Below are positions 38,083 to 50,900 of a stretch of 64,000 bases of DNA, piece after piece. Origin of the DNA: Tetracentron sinense (Eukaryota > Streptophyta > Magnoliopsida > Trochodendrales > Trochodendraceae); assembly GCA_015143295.1 (NCBI GenBank), contig JABCRI010001169.1, positions 19,427-83,426 of the forward strand. Reading direction: 5' to 3'. Every line of letters begins with the position of its first letter. Within the stretch, counting starts at the first letter, position 1. Both the position numbers and the translations under genes were made by a program. The notes beneath the pieces are model-generated. The model was not told the origin of the DNA and did no database searches. It saw only the letters and a program-made list of their open reading frames with translations.

Positions 38083-38979
38083 TATCGAAACGAATTCCCA
38101 CCCTTAGGTTGGATTGAAATACACGGGTTAGATCCAATGATATCGAAATCCAATCAAAGGTTTGATTTGGTGCTTGTTTTTAGGTTTAGGCCAAAATTTA
38201 CTTTGTAAGTATGAATTTTGGGTCTCACTATGCCCAAATCGGGGAAATGAACTCAGATTCCATCGAAACGAATTCTCACACTTAGGTTGGATCGAAATAC
38301 ATGCCTTAGAAGAAAGAGCATTGAAATCTAACCCCCAGTTTAGATGTGGTGCACTTTTTTAGGTTTGGGACGAAGTATACTTTCTAAGTATAAATTTCGG
38401 CCTCTAGGTGCGCAAATCGAGCAAATGACCTCGGATTCTACTGAAAAAAAATTCTCACACTGAGATTGGATTGAAATACACATGTTAGAAGAAATGACAT
38501 CAAAATCCGATCACAGGTTTTGATTTCTAGCTCATTTTTGTAGGTTTAGGCTGATGTATACTTTCTAACTATGGATTTCGGCCTCTCGGTGCACCATTCG
38601 GGTTAACGACCATGGATTCAGTCGAATCGAATTCCCACAATTTGGTTGGGTCGAAATACATGCGTTAGAAGAAACAGTATCGAAATCCAGCCCCCGGTTT
38701 CAATTTGGTTCGCGTTTGTAGGTTTAGGCCGGAGAATACTTTCTAAGTATGGATTTGAGCCTCACGGTGCCCAAATCAAGGAGACTACCTTAGATTCCAT
38801 CGAAACGAATTCCCACACTCAGGTTTGGTTGACAAACTGGCGTTAAAAGAAACAGCATCGAAATCCGACCCCCAGTTTTGAATTGGTACCATTTTTTACG
38901 TTTAGGCTGAAGTATACTTTCTAAGTTTGGATTTCGGCTGCTCAGTGCGTAAATTGGGCAAACGACCACGGATTCTATC

Positions 38980-39200
38980 TTTTTTTTTTTTTGGGAGGGT
39001 GTGCTCGGGTTAGGCGGACCTCGACCAGAATATATATAGAAAGTGAAAGAGTTACAATCTAAGGTATTTACAACCAGATCTATCCTCTTCCATAATAGAG
39101 GAGAGAGCTACAGGAAAATCCCCTGGAAGAAGAACAAAAGCACTAGGAAAGGTACAATAATTGGCTAAAGAATCTGCTCCCTGATTGCTTTCACGCCAAA
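38980..39200 (-). mobile_element. LINE tail copy 13 of the composite repeat
   Basis: 221 bp, returning to the copy 9/10 variant type (atatatatagaaagtg). Only two monomers separate it from copy 14. Confidence 0.9.
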
Positions 39201-39344
39201 TATCGAAATGAATTGCCACACTTAGGTTGGATTGAAATACACGGGTTAGATCAAATGATATCGAAATCCGATCACAAGTTTGATTTGGTGCATGTTTGTA
39301 GGTTTAGGGAAAAATTTACTTTCTAAGTATGAATTTCGGGTCTC

Positions 39345-41485
39345 ACTTTGCCCAAATCTGGGAAACTACCTCGCATTCCATCGAAACAAATTCCCACACT
39401 CAGGTTTGGTTGACAAACTGGTGTTAAAAGAAACAACATCGAAATCCGACCCCCGGTTTTGAATTGGTGTGTTATTTTATGTTTAGGCTGAAGTTTACTT
39501 TCTAAGTGTGGATTTCGGCCTCTCGGTGCGTAAATTGGGCAAACGACCCCGGATTCTATCTTTTTTTTTTTTTGGGAGGGTAAGCTCGGGTTAGGCAGAC
39601 CCTGACCAGAATATATATGGAAAGTAAAAGAGTTACAATCTACGGTATTTACAACCAGATCTGTCCTCTTCCATAATAGAGGAGAGAGCTACAAGAAAAT
39701 GCCTTGGATGAAGAACAAAAGCATTAGGAATGGTACAATAATTGGCGAAAAAATCTGCTCCCAGATTGCTTTCACGCCAAATATCGAAACGAATTCCCAC
39801 ACTTAGGTTGGTTTGAAATACAGGGGTTAGATCAAATGACGTCGAAATCCGATCACAGGTTTGATTTGGTGCTTGTTTGGAGGTTTAGGCAAAAATTTAC
39901 TTTCTAAGTATGAATTTGGGGTCTCATTGTTCCCAAATCGGGGAAACGAACTCGGATTCCATCGAAACGAATTCTCACACTTAGGTTTAGATGCGGTGCA
40001 CTTTTTTAGGGTTGGGATGAAGTATACTTTCTAAGTATAAATTTCGGCCTCTCAGTGCGCAAATCGTGCAAACGACCTCGGATTCTACCGAAACGAATTG
40101 TCACAATGAGGTTGGATCGAAATACACATGTTAGATGAAATGGCATCAGAATCCGATCACAGGTTTAAATTTCTAGCCCGTTTGAAGGTTTAGACCGAAG
40201 TATACTTTCTAAGTATGGATTTCGAGCCTACCGGGGCCCAAATTGGTGAAACGATCTCGGATTCCATCGAAACGAATTCCCACACTTTGGTTTTGTCGAA
40301 ATACATTCGTTAGAAGAAACGACATTGAAATCTGAACCCGGTTTGGAATTGGAGCGCTTTGTTACATTTAGGCTGATGTATACTTTCTAACTACGGATTT
40401 TGGCCTCTTGGTGCGCCAATCGGGCAAATGACCACGGATTCAATCGAAACGAATTCCCAAATTTAGGCAGGATCGAAACACACGCATTAGAAGAAATGAC
40501 ATCGAAATCCGATCACAGGTTTGGATTTCTTGCGCGTTTGTAGGTTTAGGCCAAAGTATACCTTCTAAGTATGGATTTCAAGCCTGTCGGTGCCCAAATC
40601 GAGCAAACGTCCTCGGATTCCATCAAAACGAATTCGCACAACTAGGTTTGGTCGAAATACATGCGTTAGAAGAAATGAAATGAAAATCCGACCTCCGGTA
40701 TGGAATTGGGGCACTTTTTTACGTGTAGGCATAAGTTTAGTTTCTAGGTATGGATTTCGACCTCTCGGGGCACCATTCGGGCTAACGACCACGGATTTAA
40801 TCGAATCGAATTACCACACGTAGGGTGGGTCGAAATACATGCGTTAGAAGTAATGGCATCGAAATCCGACCCCCAGTTCTAATTTAGTGCGCGTTTGTAG
40901 GTTTAGCCTGAAATATACTTTCGAAGTATGGATTTCAAGTCTCTCAGTGCCCAAATCGGGGAAATGACCTCGGATTCCATTGAAACGAATTCCCACACTG
41001 AGGTTTGGTCAAAATATAGGCGTTACAAGTAACGACATTGAAATCCGACCCCCGGTTTTGAATTAGTGCACTTTTTTACGTCTAGGCGGAAGTATATATA
41101 GATTTCGGCATCTCGAAACCCAAATTGGGCAAATGAACTCGGATTTCATCGAAACGAATTCTCACACTTAGAATGGCTCGAAATACACATGTTAGAAGAA
41201 ACGGCATCGAAATCTGACCCCCGGTTTTGAGGTGTTGCTCTTTTTTAGGTTTAGGACGAAGTATATTTTCTAAGCATGGATTTTGGCCTCCCGGTGCAAA
41301 AATCAGGCAAATGACATCGGATTCTATCGAAATGAATTCCCACACTTAGGTTGGATCGAAATACACGTGTTAGAAGAAATGACATCGAAATGCGAGCACA
41401 GGTTTGGAATTTGTGCGGGTTTGTAGGCTTAGGCTGAGGTATACTTTCTAAGTACGGATTTCGAGTCTCTCGGTTGGCAACACAG
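39345..41485 (+). repeat. Segmental duplicate, right copy (~2.1 kb)
   Basis: Right partner of 31970-34130, containing LINE tail 14. The two copies flank the most regular part of the composite domain, as expected if a ~7.4-kb block was duplicated by unequal exchange. Confidence 0.75.
39561..39781 (-). mobile_element. LINE tail copy 14 of the composite repeat, last in the domain
   Basis: 221 bp, of the copy 4/8/14 sub-lineage. Beyond it the satellite continues without LINE tails. It lies about 7.37 kb after copy 8, and both are followed by corresponding satellite (see 31970-34130 and 39345-41485). Confidence 0.9.
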
Positions 41486-44400
41486 GCGTTAGAAGAAACG
41501 ACATCGAAATCCGAAACGAATTCCCACACTTAGGTTGGATTGAAATACACGGGTTAGATCAAATGACAACAAAATCCGATCACAGCTTTGGATTTGGTGT
41601 GTGTTTGTAGGTTTAGGCCGAAATTTACTTTCTAAGTATGAATTTCGAGTCTCTCTGCTCCCAAATCAGAGAAACGAACTCGGATTCCATCGAAACGAAT
41701 TCTCACACTTAGGTTGGATCGAAATACACGCCTAAAATCAAATCACATCACATCAAAATCCAATCGCAGGTTTGGATTTTGTGCGCGTTTGTAGGTTTAG
41801 GCCGATGTATACTTTCTAAGTATGGATTTTGCGCCACTCGGTGCCAAAATCGGGCAAACGACCTCAGATTCCATCGAAACGAATTCCCACTCTTTGGTTT
41901 GGTCAAAATACGTGCATTAGAAGAAACGACATTGAATTCTGACCCCTAGTTTGGAATTGGAGCGCTTTTTTACGTTTAGGCCGAATTGTAATTTCTAGGT
42001 ATGGATTTCGGCCTCTCAGTGGGCCATTCGGGCAAACGACCACGGATTCAATCGAATCGAATTCCCAAACTTAGGTTTGGTCGAAATACATGCGTGAGAA
42101 GAAACAGTATCGAAATCTGACCCCCGATTTGGATTTGGTGTGCGTTTGTAGGTTTAGGCCGAAAAATACTTTCTAAGTATGGATTTCTAGCTTCATGGTG
42201 CCCAAATCAAGGAAACAACCTCGGATTCCATCGAAACGAATTCCCACACTCAAGTTTGGTCGACATATTGGCGTTAAAAGAAACAGCATCGAAATCCGAC
42301 CCCCGATTTTTAATTGGTGCACTTTTTTTACGTTTAGGCTGAAGTATACTTTCTAAGGATGGACCTCTCGAGGCATAAATTGGGCAAACTACCACGGATT
42401 GTATCGAAACAAATTCCAACACTTAGGTTGGATTGAAATACACGGGTTAGATCAAATGACATCAAAATCTGATCACAGTTTTGGATTTAGTGCGTGTTTG
42501 TAGGTTTAGACCGAAATTTACTTTCTAAGTATGAATTTCAGGTCTCTTTGTGGCCAAATCGGGGAAACGAACTCGGATTCCATCGAAACTAATTCCCACA
42601 ATTAGGTTGGATCGAAATACACGCATTAGAAGAAATGACATCACAATCCGATCATTGGTTTGGATTTCAAGCGCGTTTGTAGATTAGGCCGAAGTATACT
42701 TTCTAGTTTGGTTGAAATACGGGCGTTAGAAGAAATGACATTGAAATCCGAAACTGATTTTGAATTGGAGCCCTTTTTTTCGTTTAGGCCGAATTATACT
42801 TTCTAAGGATGGATTTCGGCCTCTTGGTGCGCCAATCGGGCAAACGACCACGGATTCCATCGAAACGATTTCCACACTTAGGCTAGATTGAAATACACGG
42901 GCTTGAAGAAAAGACATCAAAATCCAATCACAGGTTTGGATTTCTTGCGCGTTTGTAGGTTTAGGCCGAAGTATACCTTCTAAGTATGGATGTCGATCCT
43001 CTCGGTGCCCAAATCGGGCAAACGACCTCGGATTCCATCGAAACGAATTCCCACTACTAGGTTTTGTCGAAATATGTGCGTTAGAAGAAATGACATCAAA
43101 ATCCGAACCCCGGTATTGAATTGGAGTGCTTTTTTACTTTTAGGCCGAAGTATAGTTTCTAGGTATGGATTTTGACCTCTCGGTGCACCATTCAGGCAAA
43201 CGACCACGGATTCAATCGAATCGAATTCCCACATGCAGGGTGGGTCAAAATACATGCGTTAGAAGAAACGACATCGAAATCCGACCCCCATTTCGAATTT
43301 TGTACGCCATTCGGGCCAATGACCACGGATTCAATCGAATCGAATTCCCACACATAGGTTGGGTCGAAATACATGCGTTAGAAGAAACAGTATTGAAATT
43401 CGACCCCCGGTTGGATTTGGTGCGCGTTTGTAGGTTTAGGCCGAAGAATACTTTCTAAGTATGGATTTCGAGCCTCACGGTGCCCAAATCAAGGTAACAA
43501 CCTCGGATTCCATTGAAATGAATTCCCACAGTGAGGTTTGGTCGATAAACTTGCGTTAAAAGAAACAACATCGAAATCCGACCCCCGGTTTTGAATTGGT
43601 GCGTTTTTTACGTTTAGGCTGAAGTATACTTTCTAAGTATGGATTTCGGCCTCTCGGTGTGTAAATTGGGCAAACGACCACGGATTCTAACGAAACGAAT
43701 TCCCACACTTAGGTTGGATTGAAGTACATGGGTCTGATCAAATGAAATCGAAATCCGATCACAGGTTTGGATTTGGTGTGTGTTTGTTGGTTTAGGCCGA
43801 AATTTACTTTCTAAGTATGAATTTTGGGTCTCTCTGTGCCCAAATCGGGGATACGAACTCGGATTCCATCAAAATGAATTCTCACACTTTGGTTGGATCG
43901 AAATACATGCCTTAGAAGAAATAGCATCGAAATCTGACCCCCGGTTTAGATGTGGTGCACTTTTTTAGGTTTGGGACGAAGTATACTTTCTAAGTATAAA
44001 TTTTGGCCTCTCGGTGCGTAAATCGAGCAAACAACCTCAGATTCTACCGAAACGAATTCTCACACTAAGGTTGGATCGAAATACACACGTTAGAAGAATT
44101 GACATCGAAATGCGAGCACAGGTTTAGAATTTGTGCTGGTTTATAGGCTTAGGCCAAGGTATACTTTCTAAGTATGGATTTCGAGCCTCTCAGTTCGCAA
44201 ATCATGCAAACGACCTCGGATTGCATCGAAATGATTTCCCACACTTAAATTTGGTCGAAATACGTGCGTTAGAAGAAACGACACCGAAATCCGACCCCCG
44301 GTTTGGTATTGGTACGTATTTTTTCGTTTAGGCCGAAGTATACTTTCTAAGTATGGATTTCAGGCCTCTCAGTGCCCAAATCGGGCAAACGACCTTGAAT

Positions 44401-46686
44401 TCCATCGAAACGATTTCCCACACTAAGGTTGCGTCGAAATACCAGCATTAGAAGAATCGGCATGGAAAACCGACCCGTGGTTTGCATTTGGTGCACTTTT
44501 TTAGGTGTAAGCCAAACTATACTTTCTAAGTATGGATTTCGGCCTCTCGGTGCCCAAATCAGGCAATCGACTTCAGATTCCATCGAAACGAATTGCCACA
44601 CTTAGGTTGGATCAAAATACATGCGTTATATCAAAGAACATTGAAATCCGATCACAGGTTTTTTGCGCGTTTGTAGGTTTAGGCTGAAGTATATTTTCTA
44701 AGTAGGGATTTCGAGCCTTTTAGTGCATAAATCGGGCAAATGACCTCGACTTCCATCGAAACGAATTCCCACTCTTGGGTTCAATTGAAATACACGCGTT
44801 AAATCAAATGACATCAAAATCCATTTGGGCAAACAACCACGGATTTTGATTTTGTGTGCGTTTGTAGGTTTAGGCCGATGTATACTTTCTAAATATGGAT
44901 TTTGAGCTACTCGGTGCCCAAATCGGGCAAACGACCTCAGATTCCATCGAAACGAATTCCCACTCACAGGTTTGGCTGAAATATGTGTATTAGAAGAAAC
45001 GAAATTGAATTCCGACCCCCAGTTTGGAATTGGAGCGCTTTTTTATGTTTAGGCCGATGTATAGTTTCTAGGTATGGATTTCGACCTCTCGGTGCGCCAT
45101 TTGGGCAAACGACCACAGATTCAATCGAATCGAATTCCCACACATAGGTTGGGTCAAAATACATGCGTTAGAAGAAACAACATCGAAATCCGATCCCCGG
45201 TTTGGATTTGGTGCGCGTTTGTAGTTTTAGGCTGAAGAATACTTTCTAAGTTTGAATTTCGGGTCTCTCTGAGCCCAAATCGGGGAAACGAACTCGGATT
45301 CCATAGACACGAAATCTCTCACATAGGTTGGATCGAAATACATGCCTTAGAAGAAATAGCATCGAAATCTGACCCCCGGTTTAGATGTGGTGCACTTTTT
45401 TAGGTTTGAGATTTAATATACTTTCTAAGTATAAATTTGGGTCTCTTGGTGCACAAATCGAGCAAACGACCTCGGATTGCATCGAAACGATTTCCCACAC
45501 TTAGGGTTGGTCGAAATACATGCGTTGAGGAAATAACATCAAAATCCGACCCCTGGTTTGGTATTGGTACGCTTTTTTTTGTTTAAGCCGAAGTATACTT
45601 TCTAAGGATTTCAGGCCTCTCAATGCCCAAATCGAGCAAATGACCTCGGATTCCATCGAAACTATTTCCCACACTAAGGCTGCATCGAAATACCCACGTT
45701 AGAAGAATCGGCATCGAAAACCGACCCGTGATTTGCATTTGGTGCACTTTTTTACGTTTAGGCCAAACTATACTTTCTAAGTAAGGATTTGGGCCTGTCG
45801 GTGCCCAAATCGGGCTAGTGACCTCGGATTCCATTGAAATGAATTCCCATACTTAGTTTGAGACAAAATACACGTGTTAAAAGAAACAGCATCAAAATCC
45901 GATCACTGGTTTAGACTTGGTGCGCGATTGTACGTTTAAACCGATGTATACTTTCAACGTATGAATTTAAGGCCTCTCGGTGCCCAAATCAGGCAATCGA
46001 CTTCGGATTCCATCGAAACGAATTACCACACTTAGCTTGGATCGAAATACAAGCGTTAAATCAAATAACATTGAAATCCAATCACACGGTTTGGATTTTT
46101 TGCGCGTTTGTAGGTTTAGGCTGAATTATATTTTCTATGTAAGGATTTCGAGCCTTTCAGTGCATAAATCGGGCAAATGACCTTGACTTCCATCGAAACG
46201 AATTCTCACACTTAGGTTGGATCGAAATACACGTGTTAAATCAAATGAAATTAAATCCAATCGTAGGTTCGGATTTTGTGCGCGTTTGTAGGTTTAGGCC
46301 GATGTATACTTTCTAAGTATGGATTTTGAGCCACTCGGTGCCCAAATCGGACAAACGACCTTGGGTTCCATTGAAACGAATTCCCACTCTTAGGTTTGGT
46401 CGAAATACGTGCATCAGAATAAAGGACATTGAATTCTGACCCCTAGTTTGGAATTGGAGCGCTTTTTTACAAGGCCGCAGTATAGTTTCTAGTTACGGAT
46501 TTCGGCCTCTCGGTACGCCATTCGAGAAACGACCACGGCTTCAATCGAATCGAATTCCCACACTTAGGTTGGGTGAAAATACATGCGTTAGAAGAAACAA
46601 TATCGAAATCCGACCCCCGGTTTGGATTTGGTGCATGTTTGTAGTTTTAGGCCGAAGAATACTTTCTAAGTATGGATTTCGAGCCT
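39782..46686 (+). repeat. ~178-bp satellite array, block 3 (+ orientation)
   Basis: Satellite in + orientation without LINE tails. The order E, A, B, C of the composite unit is present near 43460-44060 with an uninterrupted A monomer. The long subtype order seen in block 2 returns at about 45900-46680. The last + oriented monomer stops at gagcct (46681-46686). I see no gene. Confidence 0.93.
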
Positions 46687-47034
46687 AAACGTAAACGTAA
46701 AAAATCACTCCAATTCCAAACCGGGTTCGGATTTCAATGTCGTTTATTATAACTCACATATTTCGACCAAACCAAAGTGTGGGAATTCGTTTCGATGGAA
46801 TCCGAGATCATTTGCCCGATTTGGGCATCGAGAGGCTCGAAATCCATACTTAGAAAGTATACTTCAGCCTATACCTACAAACGCGCTAGAAACCCAGACC
46901 TGTGATCAGATTTTGATGTCATTCTTCTAACGCGAGTATTTCGATCCAACCTATTCGTGAAAATTCATTTCGGTAGAATCCGAGGTCGTTTGCTCGATTT
47001 GCGCACCGAGGGGACGAAATTTATACTTAGAAAG

Positions 47035-47924
47035 TTTTTTTTTTTTTTTTTTTAAGGTAAGCTGGGGTTAGGCGGACCCCGACCAGATATATTAATAGAA
47101 AAAGAGATTACAATCTAAGGTATTTACAACCAACTCTGTCCTTCTCAAGAAGAGAAGAAAGATCAGAGGGAAATTCTCTAGGTAAAAGAACTGTATAGGA
47201 GATACTAGGACAAAATTTTGCCAAAAAATCAACACAAGTATTGCTTTCACGCCAAATGTGGTGGATAGAATAAGAGTGGAAATCTGTCAGAAGAAGTTTG
47301 CAGTAAGCAACAAGGTTACTTAGAGTCCAAGGGGGTTCACTGGTGGATTTGAGGAATCTTGTAGCTTGTAAGGAGTCTGAGTCAATCACGAGTTTGTTCA
47401 CACCAAATTGCCGTGCAATTTCCAACCCTCTTGCAATGGCCATGATCTCAAGTTTTAGGATGTCTGTATCAGCTATTCCAGTAGCATAAGCCACCAAAGG
47501 GACACCCAAATTGTTTCGAATGATTCCACCAAAACCTGCACCTCCATTTCTTACATAGCCATCGCTGTTGAGGACCCAATGATCTATTGGGGGAGGGGAC
47601 CAAGAGCACCATAGCTGTGGTTTGATGGTAAATCGAGGATATATCTACCATTGATTCAAAAATCTTCTAGTGTGTGCCGAATCTTCTACCTGGGCAGTGG
47701 ATGCACCAAACTTCAATCTAGTATCGGTGATGATGTTGTTGATAATATTCTCAATGGGCTTGGAAGAATTAGAGAAAATTCTGCTGTTCCTTTCATTCCA
47801 AATATGGTATATCGTGGCACAAAAAACAATTCGCTTAATATTTGGGACTATATTCAAACCATGGAATTCTTTGGCAGCCCATTCCACCTCACGGTCCCAA
47901 GGAAGAATCAAATGAGAGGGGTAG
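47035..47924 (-). mobile_element. LINE, 5'-truncated 3' portion with RNase H domain
   Basis: About 890 bp on the - strand: poly(T) at 47035-47053, 3' UTR (aaggtaagctggggttaggcggacc), then coding sequence with stop after GCKYLRL. Left of the poly(T) the satellite stops at cttagaaag and on the right it resumes at acatctaaacc. About 30 bp of a monomer therefore appear lost, and no clear target duplication remains. It is longer than all other LINE pieces here and belongs to the same family. Confidence 0.88.
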
Positions 47925-47929
47925 CACAT
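47108..47929 (-). pseudogene. LINE ORF2 C-terminus: RT zinc-binding end and RNase H
   Basis: Read on the - strand. The first part (WDREVEWAAKEF, FCATIYHIWNERNSRIF) is the segment that follows reverse transcriptase in plant L1-type LINEs (zf-RVT/RT C-terminal region). After about 95 codons there is one in-frame TAG (near 47642), then RNase H opens with HWVLNSDGYVRNGGAGFG. The four acidic positions of RNase H are visible: D in NSDG, E in KLEIMAIARG, D in VIDSDSLQA and D in CVDFLAKF, with IHHIWRESN before the last. It ends LEKDRVGCKYLRL. C-terminal RNase H of this sort is known in several plant L1 lineages, where it helps remove RNA during retrotransposition. The copy is 5'-truncated and carries that single stop, so it is not expected to act. 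The ATG near 47929 lies in satellite and is not a real start. Confidence 0.85.
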
Positions 47930-50900
47930 CTAAACCGGGGATCAGATTTCGATGCTATTTCTGCTAAGGCATGTATTTTGATCCAACCTAAGTGTGAGAA
48001 TTCGTTTCGATGAAATCCGAGTTCGTTTCTCTGATTTGGGCACAAAGAGACCCGAAATTCATACTTATGACGTAAATTTCGGCCTAACCTACAAACACAC
48101 ACCAAATCCAAACCTGTGATCGGATTTCGATGTCATTTGATCAACCCATCTATTTCAATGCAACCTAATTATGGGAATTCATTTCAATAGAATCCGTGGT
48201 CGTTTGCCCAATTTACGTACCGAGAGGCCGAAATCCATACTTAGAAAGTATACTTCAGCCTAAACGTAAAAAAGTGTACCAATTCAAAACCGGTGGTCGG
48301 ATTTCGATGTTGTTTCTTTTAACACCAGTATGTCGACCAAACCTGAGTGTGGGAATTCGTTTCGATGGAATCTGAGGTTGTTTCCTTGATTTGGGCACCG
48401 TGAGGCTCAAAATGCATACTTAGAAAGTACTCTTTGGCCTAACCCTACAAACGCTCACCAAATCTAAATCGGAGGTCGGATTTCGATACTGTTTCTTCTA
48501 ACGCATGTATTTTGACCAACCTAAGTGTGGGAATTTGATTCGATTGAATCCGTGGTCGTTTGCCCGAATGGTGCACGGAGAGGCTGAAATCCATACCTAG
48601 AAACTATTATTCGGCCTAAACGTAAAAAAGCTTTCCAATTCCAAACCGGGGGTTAGAATTCAATGTCGTTTCTTCTAATACACGTATTTCGACCAAACCT
48701 AAGAGTGAGAATTCGTTTCGATGGAATCCGAGGTCGTTTGCCCGATTTGGGCACCCCGTGGCTCAAAATCCATACTTTGAAAGTATACATCAAACTAAAC
48801 CTACAAACGAGCACAAAATCCAAACCTGCGATTGGATTTTGATGTCATTTGATTTAACACGTGTATTTCGATCCAACCTATGTGTGGGAATTCGTTTTGA
48901 TGGAAGTCGAGGTCATTTGCCCGATTTATGCCCTGAAAGGCTCGAAATCCATACTTTAGAAATATACTTCAGCCAAAACCTACAAACGCGCACAAAATCG
49001 AAACCTGTGATCAGATTTCAATGTTATTTGATTTAACACATGTATTTCAATCCAACCTAAGTGTGGCATTTCGTTTTGATAAAATCCGAAGTCGATTGCC
49101 TGATTTGGGCACCAAGAGGCCCTAAATTCGTACGTTGAAAGTATACATTGGTCTCAACGTACAATCGCGCACCAAATCTAAACCTATGATCGGATTTCGA
49201 TGCCGTTTCTTTTAACGCATGTATTTTGTCCCAAACTAAGTGTGGGAATTCTTTTCAATGGAATCTGAGGTCGCTAGCTCGATTTGGGCACCGACAAGCC
49301 AAAATCCATACTTAGAACGTATAGTTTGGCCTAAACTTAAAAAAGTGCACCAAATACAAACCGTGGGTCGGTTTTCAAAGCCAATTCTTCTAACGCGGGT
49401 ATTTCGACGCAACCTTAGTGAGGGAAATTGTTTCGATGGAATCCGACGTCGTTTGCCCGATTTGGGAACTGAGAGGCCTGAAATCCATACTTAGAAAGTA
49501 TACTTCGGCCTAAACGAAAAAAAGCTTACCAATACCAAACCGGGGGTCGGATTTCGAGGTCGTTTCTTTTAACGCATGTATTTCGACTAAACCTAAGGGT
49601 AGGAAATCGTTTCGATGCAATCCGAGGTCGTTTGCATGATTTGCGAACCGAGAGGCTCGAAATCCGTACATAGAAAGTATACCTCGGGCTTAGCCTACAA
49701 ACCCGCACAAATTCCAAACCTATGCTCCCATTTCGATGTCATTTCTTCTAACGCGTGTATGCCAATCCAACATAAGTTGGGAATTCATTTCGATAGATCT
49801 CCGAGGTCATTTGCCCGATTTTCGCACCGGAAGGCCAAAATTCATGATTAGAAAATATACGTCGTCCTAAACCTAAAAAAGTGCCACACATCAAAACCGG
49901 GGGTCAGATTTCGATGCTGTTTCTTCCAACGCGTGTATTTTGACCCACTCTAAGTGTGAGAATTCATTTCGATGGAATCCGAGTTCATTTGCCCGATTTG
50001 GGCTTCGAGAGGCTGAATTCTATGTGTACTTCCGCCTAGACGTAAAAAAGCGCACCAATTCGAAACTGAGGGTCGAATTTCGATGTCGTTACTTGTAACG
50101 CCTATATTTCAACCAAACCTCAGTGTGGGAGTTCGTTTCAATGGAATCCGAGGTCGTTTCTCCGATTTGGGCACCGAGAGGCTTGAAATCCATACTTCGA
50201 AAGTCTACATCAACCTAAACCTACAATCCTGCACCAAATTCGAACCGGGGGTCGGATTTCGATGCCGTTTCTTTTAACACATGTATTTCGACCCACCCTA
50301 CATGTAGGAATTCGATTCAATAGAATCCGTGGTCATTTGCTCGAATGGCACACCGAGAAGTCAAACTCCATACCTAGAAAATATACTTCGGCCTAAACGT
50401 AAAAAAGTGCTCCAATTCCATACCAGGGGTTGGATTTCGATGTCATTTCTTCTAACGCATGTATTTCAACCAAACCTAGTTGTGGGAATTTGTTTCAATG
50501 GAATCCGAGATCGTTTGCCCGATTTGGGCACCGAGAGGCTCGAAATCCATACTTAGAAGGTATACTTCGGCCTAAACCTACAAACGCGCAAGAAATCCAA
50601 ACCTACGATCGGATTTCGATGTCATTTATTCTAATGCGTGTATTTCAATCTAGCCTAAGTGTGGGAATTTTTTTTTTTTTGAATCCGTGGTCGTTTGCCC
50701 AATTGGCGAACCAAGAGGCCGAAATCTATACTTAGAAAGTATAATTTGGCCTAAACGTAAAAAAGAGCTCCAATTCCAAATCGGGTTCGGATTTCAATGT
50801 CATATCTTCTAACGCACGTATTTCGACCAAACCAAAGTGTGGGAATTCGTTTCGATGGAATCGGAGATTGTTTGCCCGATTTGGGCATCGAGAGGCTAGA

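Larger units (their letters stand above)
23823..39781 (+). repeat. LINE-satellite composite higher-order repeat domain
   Basis: Fourteen LINE 3' tails, all on the - strand, sit at one and the same point of one satellite monomer type, after ggattctatc and before gaaacgaattccc. Start-to-start spacing is 1115, 1116, 1118, 1122 and 1122 bp in the regular stretches, equal to one ~224-bp LINE tail plus five 178-bp monomers. Two intervals of 1469 and 1472 bp fit seven monomers, and one of 581 bp fits two. Two longer intervals (1351 and 1471 bp) become ~1120 bp when later insertions at 24841-25072 and 25877-26222 are subtracted. The monomer order after each LINE is A (half), B (gggtctcact), C (aagtataaatttcgg), D (cgccattcgggcaaac), E (gagcctcac), A (cgtaaattgggcaaac). 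Confidence 0.92.

Noticed and set aside
134-46686. Assignment of the array as the functional centromere
   Set aside because: Monomer length near 178 bp and higher-order structure fit a centromere, but sequence alone cannot show CENH3 loading. Pericentromeric or other heterochromatic satellites look the same.
50669-50682. A pure T run in the inverted satellite, considered as a LINE poly(A) remnant
   Set aside because: No LINE 3' UTR is beside it, and the satellite continues at once on both sides. A homopolymer expansion or sequencing error is as likely.
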